Below are positions 58,792-64,000 of a DNA stretch of 64,000 nt, in pieces. The stretch is from assembly GCF_000282135.1 (NCBI RefSeq), contig NZ_AKJW01000067.1, positions 1 through 64,000 on the forward strand, written 5' to 3'. How positions within the stretch are numbered: position 1 is the stretch's first letter; each line of letters starts with the position of its first letter. The position numbers and the translations under genes were made by a program. Below the pieces are notes generated by a model that had not been told where the DNA came from, searched no databases, and saw only the letters and a program-made list of their open reading frames with translations. This DNA comes from Herbaspirillum sp. CF444. Its GTDB lineage: Bacteria; Pseudomonadota; Gammaproteobacteria; Burkholderiales; Burkholderiaceae_D.

Positions 58792-59177
58792 GCAAGAATC
58801 GATATAGCAATTGATATGCCACCTACTTCGAAAAACGGCGATTACATAGACAAAACAAGGCTTGATGCGTTGGAAGATGGCGGCGTGCCGACGCGCGGCG
58901 AGCGGTAAAGAACCGCCCCGAAAAACACCGCCGCACATATTTCATGCAGGCGCGTGCGCAAAAGCGTGCACGGGAAAACGGAGATGAGAATGAGGAGATG
59001 CGACGAGCAAGTGGGCGCCAATTTTCCCGCCCGGTGCACGATCACTACATGCCGTCGTCCTGACGAAAGTCAGGACCCAGTGTCGTATCAACCGTTTTCA
59101 CGACACTGGGTCCCAGCGTTCGCTGGGACGACTGCGAAAGATAAGAAGATACTTTGGCCGAACGCCATTTATACAGC
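58792..59177. other. Intergenic region between GntR gene and MFS gene
   Basis: A 386-bp gap. It holds the promoter region of the GntR gene on the left, nothing recognisable in the middle, and REP-pair copy B at 59051-59135. Confidence 0.55.
59051..59135 (-). repeat. REP-pair (BIME-like) element, copy B
   Basis: An 85-bp element; its reverse complement matches 27063-27147. It has two terminal hairpins and a perfect inner inverted repeat (gacccagtgtcg with cgacactgggtc), so the whole element can fold into a three-stem structure. It lies 43 bp after the MFS stop on the minus strand. Confidence 0.87.
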
Positions 59178-60404
59178 TCAAGCCTGACGCGGCACCGTTT
59201 GCATGGTGTGACGCGCAACATAGCGATACAGCAGCAAGGCGGCGACACCGCACACCGCCATCACGGTCACCAGCGGCAACGCCGTGCCGTCGTGCCACAG
59301 CCCCATCACCACGCCCGACAACATGCCGATGCCGAATTGCAGCGTACCCATCAGCGCCGCCGCGGTGCCGGCTTGCTTGCCCTGCTGCGCCAGCGCGATG
59401 GCCGAGGCATTGGGACCGACGAAACCGTGGCAGGACAGGAAACCGAAGAAGCCGATCAGCAGCAGCGGCAGGCTTTCAAACCCGCACGCCACCAGCAGCG
59501 CCACGATCGTGGTCAGGATGGCCGGAATCCAGATGATCTTGCCGAGCACGCGGTCGGCGCTGCGTTTGATCACCAGGCGCGCGTTGATCTGCGAACAGGT
59601 GATCAGGCCGATGGCGTTGGCGCCGAAGACGAAGCCGAAGTTTTGCGGCTTGATGCCGTGCAGTTCGATCAGCACGAAAGGACCGCCCGAAATATAAGCG
59701 AACAAACCGGCCTGGATCAGACCGCCGCACAGGACGTAGGCCATGAACTGGCGATGCCGCAACAGACCGAGGTACTGGCGCAGCACGCGGCCCAGATGCA
59801 GCGGCACGACGTGGGCCTGGTCGCGCGTTTCTTCCATCACGCGGTGCGTGCAGATCAGGCAAATCGCGCCGAACACGGTCAGCGTGGCGAAAATCGCTCG
59901 CCAGGTCGAGAAAGTCAGCAACAGGCCGCCGATGAAAGGCGCGAGAATAGGCGCCAGCCCGAACACCAGCATCAGCATCGAGAAGGCGCGGGCGGCGCCT
60001 TCCGCTCCCATCTTGTCGCGCACCACCGCGCGCGGGATCACCATGCCGGAACTGCCGCCCAGGCCCTGGAAGAAGCGCAGCACCAGCAGCGTTTCGATAT
60101 TCGGCGCCAGCGCACAGCCGAGCGAGGAGACGACATACAGGCAGATGCCGAAATACAGCGGCGGCTTGCGGCCGAAGCGGTCGCTGATGGGACCGTAGAA
60201 CATTTGCCCGAACGCCAGCCCGATCAGGAAGGTCGACAGCGTCAACTGGATGGTGTTGCTGCCCACGCCGAGATCTTTGGCGATGAAGGAAAAGCTGGGC
60301 AGGTACATGTCGATCGACAAGGCGCCCATCGCCGTCAGCGCGGCCATCAAGATCAGCCAACCGGGAAGGCGTTTGCCCTGAAAAGGCGAAGAGTCTGTAT
60401 GCAT
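59178..60404 (-). CDS. Bcr/CflA-family MFS drug efflux transporter
   Basis: A 408-residue, 12-helix transporter. The family features are ALSIDMYLPSFSFIAKDLGV, the DHA1 motif GPISDRFGRKPPL and FFQGLGGSSGMVIPRAVVRD. It would export drugs or small metabolites by proton antiport. ATG 60404 is used; an in-frame start at 60443 adds 13 residues. Confidence 0.9.
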   Translation of the reverse strand: MHTDSSPFQGKRLPGWLILMAALTAMGALSIDMYLPSFSFIAKDLGVGSNTIQLTLSTFLIGLAFGQMFYGPISDRFGRKPPLYFGICLYVVSSLGCALAPNIETLLVLRFFQGLGGSSGMVIPRAVVRDKMGAEGAARAFSMLMLVFGLAPILAPFIGGLLLTFSTWRAIFATLTVFGAICLICTHRVMEETRDQAHVVPLHLGRVLRQYLGLLRHRQFMAYVLCGGLIQAGLFAYISGGPFVLIELHGIKPQNFGFVFGANAIGLITCSQINARLVIKRSADRVLGKIIWIPAILTTIVALLVACGFESLPLLLIGFFGFLSCHGFVGPNASAIALAQQGKQAGTAAALMGTLQFGIGMLSGVVMGLWHDGTALPLVTVMAVCGVAALLLYRYVARHTMQTVPRQA

Positions 60405-60723
60405 GAAAAATGACAAATGCCGCCTGATGCCAAAGACGGACAAACAAGAAAAGGGGGGAATGCCTGGCGCAAATAGAGTACGGCGGAACAGATGCAGCGT
60501 CCGTCATTATACCGTCTGGGGCGCAAAGCTTCCGGCACGCGCCGCGACCAATGACGGAGCAACAACGAAGCCGTAAATTTTTCTGTGGAACCCGCAACAT
60601 TCGCCTGCAAGTTACGTAAAAGATGGCACACTGAATGTTGAATAAAAAGTTGGCGAACACCTCTCCGTACTACGCGGGATGTTTCATCGGTAGCCACATC
60701 GGGGAAGTCTTCAGGAAAGATTC
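60405..60723. other. Divergent promoter region between MFS and binding-protein genes
   Basis: A 319-bp gap. A minus-strand TATAAT is at 60506-60511, about 100 bp before the MFS start. An A+T-rich stretch near 60590-60660 may carry the promoter of the rightward gene. No gene is seen. Confidence 0.5.
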
Positions 60724-62046
60724 ATGGGTCACGCAGCTATAAAAAGAACCTCGGGTGTTTTCACCGCGTTTGCCGTCATCGCCGTTTTCTGCTGTTGCAG
60801 TCTGTTGTCGGCCTGCGACCAGGCCGCCGACCAGACTGCCGTCGCACCGGCGCCTGCGCCGCAGACGCGGCTTACCGCGCTGATATGGGCGCCCGACTGG
60901 CCTGAGGAGATGCACAAGATCGCCGATGCCTTCCATCGCGAGAATCCCGACATCATGGTCGACGTGCAGTTCATGATCGGCAACTCGGTGGAGGAAAACC
61001 TCAAACCCAAAGTCGCCACCCACAACCTGCCCGACCTGATCTCCATCAATCCGAACGCCTATGCCGCCGAGCTGGCGAACCAGGGAATCCTTGCCGACGT
61101 CGGCGACAGCGCCGCCTGGGACAACATGCTGGACTCGCTCAAACCCGACTGGACCAGCCGCCACGGCAAGCGCTTCGGCATTTCGGGGGGCGTCGCGGCG
61201 ACGCTGATCTATTACAACAAGGACATGTTCCGCAAAGCCGGCATCAAGACGCTGCCGGCCAACTTCGAAGAATTCCTCGCCGCCTGCGCCGCGCTGCGCA
61301 AGGCCGGCTTCACGCCGATCATCTGGAACGGTGCATTCCCCAACATGCTGGCCAACGGTCCGTTCAGCTTCGGCTTCGCCAACAACGTCGTGGCGCGTCA
61401 CCCCAACGACTGGAAGGCCCGCATCGCCGACGGCAGCCTTGATCTCAACACCGACGACGCCGTCGACATCTTCGCCAAGATCAAACTGATCGCCGATAAA
61501 GGCTACGTGCAGCGCGGCTACATGAACACCAGCTACGACGAAGGCATCCGCCTGTTCGCCGAGGGCAAGGCGGCGATGGCTTTCCAAGGAACGTGGTCGT
61601 CGGGGCAATTAATGCACGGCAATCATTTCACCACCGGCACCTTCGTGCCGCCATGGAATGCACCGGGCAAGACCGTGGTGCCGGTGGTCGGCAGCGAGAC
61701 CGGCTTTGCCGTCTGCGAGACGCGCAACAAGAAGGCGGCGATGAAATTTCTCGAATTCATCTATGACAAGGGCTATCCGATCCTGCAGAACAAGCGGCAA
61801 AATGTCTCTCCGTTGAAGTACGTCGGCGGCAAGACCGTCACCGATCAGCAAATCGTCGACTACGTGCAGCACGTCACGCAAGCGCCGCTGACGACGGGGC
61901 CGTATTATTCTTATCTGCCTACCAACACCATCGACATGCTGCATCCGCTGCTGCAAGACGTGCTGTTCGGCAAAAAGACCCCGCGCCAGGCCGCCCTGGC
62001 GCTGGAACAATCGATCCGGCATGAAGCCAGAACGGAGAACAGATAA
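60724..62046 (+). CDS. Extracellular solute-binding lipoprotein (sugar type, family 1)
   Basis: A 440-residue lipoprotein with lipobox LLSAC (Cys31). The body fits family 1 binding proteins: PEEMHKIADAFHRENPDI, GVAATLIYYNKDMFRKAGI, GKAAMAFQGTWSSGQL. There are no sugar permease genes nearby. Instead a Cache/GGDEF protein follows 89 bp downstream, so it may act as a ligand sensor feeding that cyclase. Start ATG 60724. Confidence 0.88.
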   Translation: MGHAAIKRTSGVFTAFAVIAVFCCCSLLSACDQAADQTAVAPAPAPQTRLTALIWAPDWPEEMHKIADAFHRENPDIMVDVQFMIGNSVEENLKPKVATHNLPDLISINPNAYAAELANQGILADVGDSAAWDNMLDSLKPDWTSRHGKRFGISGGVAATLIYYNKDMFRKAGIKTLPANFEEFLAACAALRKAGFTPIIWNGAFPNMLANGPFSFGFANNVVARHPNDWKARIADGSLDLNTDDAVDIFAKIKLIADKGYVQRGYMNTSYDEGIRLFAEGKAAMAFQGTWSSGQLMHGNHFTTGTFVPPWNAPGKTVVPVVGSETGFAVCETRNKKAAMKFLEFIYDKGYPILQNKRQNVSPLKYVGGKTVTDQQIVDYVQHVTQAPLTTGPYYSYLPTNTIDMLHPLLQDVLFGKKTPRQAALALEQSIRHEARTENR

Positions 62047-62135
62047 GCGATGCCAGCCTTGTCCGCGATGAACGCATTCTCACCCTGCCCGTGTCCTTGT
62101 TTGCGTCCGGCCGCCGCATGCGGAAAGCTGCCGTC

Positions 62136-63866
62136 ATGAGGAAGATGCTGGATTTCCTGTCGCTGAAACTGTTGCGCAAGATCGAGATCCGTCATCGGCT
62201 GATCAATTCTTTCGTACTGGTGTCGCTGGTGCCGCTGTTGATCGCGGGCATCGTCGCCTACCGGGAGTCAAGCAGCGCTTCGCAGGAAAAGATCCGCATC
62301 TTCGCCGGCGAAGTGGTCAAGCAGGTTGCGCAGAACATGCTGCAGCAAATCGAGAAGATCGAATCCTCCAGCGAAGAGCTGGCGGTTTCCGACCGCATGC
62401 AAGGCGCATTGGCGGCTTACTACAACGGCAACGAAGCGGACCGCTCCACGGCGCGCGCGAAGATGACGCGGCTGATGCTGGAGAATTACGGCTCCTTCGA
62501 ATACGTCAACCAGAAGTACGTACTCGACCGCAAACACAAGATCATGGACCCGCAGGTGTTTGCGCAGCTCGGCGACGGCGTGGTCCGCTTCGTCGACGAC
62601 GCGCCCGACATGAAGGGCCGGCCTTACTGGAGCACCTACGGCACCGCCGCCGGCCAGAAAAGCGTGGTGATGCTGCGCGACATTCTCTTCAAGAGCAACA
62701 ACCGGCTGGCCGGCACCCTGTTCGTCGGGCTCAAGCCGACGCATTTTTCGCGCATCTTCGATGCGGTCGATCTCGGTTACGGCTCGCGCCTGTTCGTCAT
62801 CGACAGCCGCGACGGCCGCATCGTCGCCAGCGGCAGCCAGGACGACAACGATGCAGCGGAAACCGGCCTGGTGGCCGCCATCGCCCAGGCCGTCGCCAAA
62901 GGCAGCAAGGATTTCGTATCCTATGACGGCAGCAACAAGAAAAAACATCTGGCGGCATTCGCACCGGTTCCGCATACCGACTGGATGGTGGTCAGCACCA
63001 CGCCGCTCAATGCGCTCAACGCCGAGGTGCGCTCGATCCGCAACAAGATCATCCTGATCGGCGTGCTGTGCTTCATCGTCTCGTTCGCACTATCCTTCAT
63101 CATCGCGCGCAGCATTTCGCTGCCGCTCAAGCAGCTGGTCGGCGTGATGAAGGAAACCAAGACCGGCAACTACCTGATCCGCATGGAATACGAGGGCAAG
63201 GACGAGATCACCGTGCTGTCGCAGCGCTTCAACGAAATGGCCAGCAAGGTGTACCAGCACAACGAACATCTGGAAGAGCAGGTCGCCGCGCGCACGCGCG
63301 AGCTGGAGCTGGCCAACCGCAAGTTGGAAGCCCTGAGCGCCACCGACAGCCTGACCGGCATCGCCAACCGCCGCCGCTTCGACGAAGCGCTGGCCAGCGA
63401 GTTGCGGCGCGCGGTACGTTCGCAAAAGCCGCTGGCGCTGCTGATGCTGGATGTCGACTTTTTCAAGAATTACAACGACCGCTACGGCCACCTGGCCGGC
63501 GACGATTGCCTGCGTACCGTGGCGCAGATCCTGCACACCAGTTCGCGCCGCGCCACCGACCTGGCGGCGCGTTACGGCGGCGAAGAGTTTTCCATCATCG
63601 TCGCGGAAAGCGACAGCGCCCACGCCATGCAACTGGGCGAGAACATCCGCGCCGCCATCGAAAACCTGCGCATCCCGCACGAAGACTCGCCGTTCGGCTA
63701 TGTGACCTGCAGCATCGGCGTGACCGCCGTGCAGGTCGACGACGGCATGAGCACCGACACCGTGCTGCGCATGGCCGACGAGGCGATGTATCTGGCCAAG
63801 TCGCAGGGCCGCAATCGCGTCGTGCTCAACGACCGCGAAGGTATCGCCGGCTCACCGGCGGCATGA
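62136..63866 (+). CDS. Membrane diguanylate cyclase (Cache-like sensor, HAMP, GGDEF)
   Basis: A 576-residue sensor from ATG 62136 (GTG 62091 and ATG 62118 are alternatives). First membrane helix about 23-45, a periplasmic Cache-like domain (about 46-290; MKGRPYWSTYG, RLFVIDSRDGRIVASG), a second helix (about 293-315), HAMP, a coiled linker, then GGDEF (about 400-565). The active site is GGEEF, and RATD five residues upstream is the inhibitory I-site, so it should make c-di-GMP with product feedback. Together with the preceding binding protein it suggests ligand-controlled c-di-GMP signalling. Confidence 0.92.
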   Translation: MRKMLDFLSLKLLRKIEIRHRLINSFVLVSLVPLLIAGIVAYRESSSASQEKIRIFAGEVVKQVAQNMLQQIEKIESSSEELAVSDRMQGALAAYYNGNEADRSTARAKMTRLMLENYGSFEYVNQKYVLDRKHKIMDPQVFAQLGDGVVRFVDDAPDMKGRPYWSTYGTAAGQKSVVMLRDILFKSNNRLAGTLFVGLKPTHFSRIFDAVDLGYGSRLFVIDSRDGRIVASGSQDDNDAAETGLVAAIAQAVAKGSKDFVSYDGSNKKKHLAAFAPVPHTDWMVVSTTPLNALNAEVRSIRNKIILIGVLCFIVSFALSFIIARSISLPLKQLVGVMKETKTGNYLIRMEYEGKDEITVLSQRFNEMASKVYQHNEHLEEQVAARTRELELANRKLEALSATDSLTGIANRRRFDEALASELRRAVRSQKPLALLMLDVDFFKNYNDRYGHLAGDDCLRTVAQILHTSSRRATDLAARYGGEEFSIIVAESDSAHAMQLGENIRAAIENLRIPHEDSPFGYVTCSIGVTAVQVDDGMSTDTVLRMADEAMYLAKSQGRNRVVLNDREGIAGSPAA

Positions 63867-63898
63867 TGGTGTAACGATGTCCGGTTTATCGATGACTC

Positions 63899-63924
63899 AA
63901 TTGACCTGTCCGGCATGGTCAATT
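63899..63924. repeat. Inverted repeat after the diguanylate cyclase gene
   Basis: AATTGACC at 63899-63906 and GGTCAATT at 63917-63924, perfect 8-bp arms with a 10-bp spacer. It may be an operator for a gene beyond the window. From 63867 to 64000 nothing else is seen. Confidence 0.45.
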
Positions 63925-64000
63925 TTCCGATGCGGCATCGCGTTGATTTTTCAATAACGAAAACACCACATCGTCGTGCCGTAGTCTGTTACATCGGCCA

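Overview
The window looks like chromosomal DNA from a GC-rich betaproteobacterium of the order Burkholderiales, most likely Oxalobacteraceae (Herbaspirillum-like). This rests on gene order and protein character (the mreBCD-mrdA-rodA block beside gatCAB, smg-dprA, and a liu leucine-degradation regulon with a MerR regulator), not on a database search. No rRNA, tRNA, CRISPR array, integrase or transposase was recognised.

Layout. 1-6,260 (minus strand) is the cell-shape operon mreB-mreC-mreD-mrdA-rodA followed by the start of a lipoprotein gene. 6,653-10,033 is gatC-gatA-gatB (tRNA-dependent amidotransferase). 10,331-19,770 is housekeeping: a TauD-family dioxygenase, a LapA-like membrane protein, pyrE, xth, topB, smg, dprA, a LysM-protein-like exported protein and def. 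19,771-23,953 is an accessory island: an A+T-rich control region, a 71-residue peptide with a textbook double-glycine (GA) leader, a HlyD-type membrane fusion protein and a C39-peptidase ABC exporter. Together these form a complete bacteriocin/microcin maturation and export cassette with no recognisable immunity gene. 24,029-36,630 is the leucine/isovalerate catabolic locus: liuR, liuA, a thiolase, liuB, liuD and liuE, with two metallo-beta-lactamase-fold hydrolases, a DsbA-fold isomerase, a YchJ-like protein, a GhrA-like reductase and a YbaK-like deacylase mixed in. LiuR-type palindromes lie before liuR and liuA. No methylglutaconyl-CoA hydratase (liuC) is present.

36,631-50,427 is mixed: a predicted 40-residue membrane microprotein, a nitronate monooxygenase, an alpha/beta hydrolase, a META-domain lipoprotein, two MFS transporters, a stand-alone HD-GYP protein, an isolated hisC, a DUF4337 protein, a molybdopterin-domain-like exported protein, an orphan amino-acid-type binding protein, ettA and rarD. 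50,556-58,758 (minus) reads as one functional unit: GntR regulator, binding protein, DppBCDF-type ABC transporter, amidase and ureidoglycolate lyase. This suggests uptake and breakdown of an amide or ureide nitrogen source. 58,792-63,866 holds a Bcr/CflA-type efflux pump and a sugar-type binding lipoprotein followed by a Cache-like/HAMP/GGDEF diguanylate cyclase.

Two 85-bp copies of a REP-pair (BIME-like) element lie in opposite orientation at 27,063 and 59,051. A perfect 24-bp inverted repeat sits upstream of mreB. The strongest candidate for an undescribed system is the bacteriocin-type cassette at about 19.98-23.95 kb.
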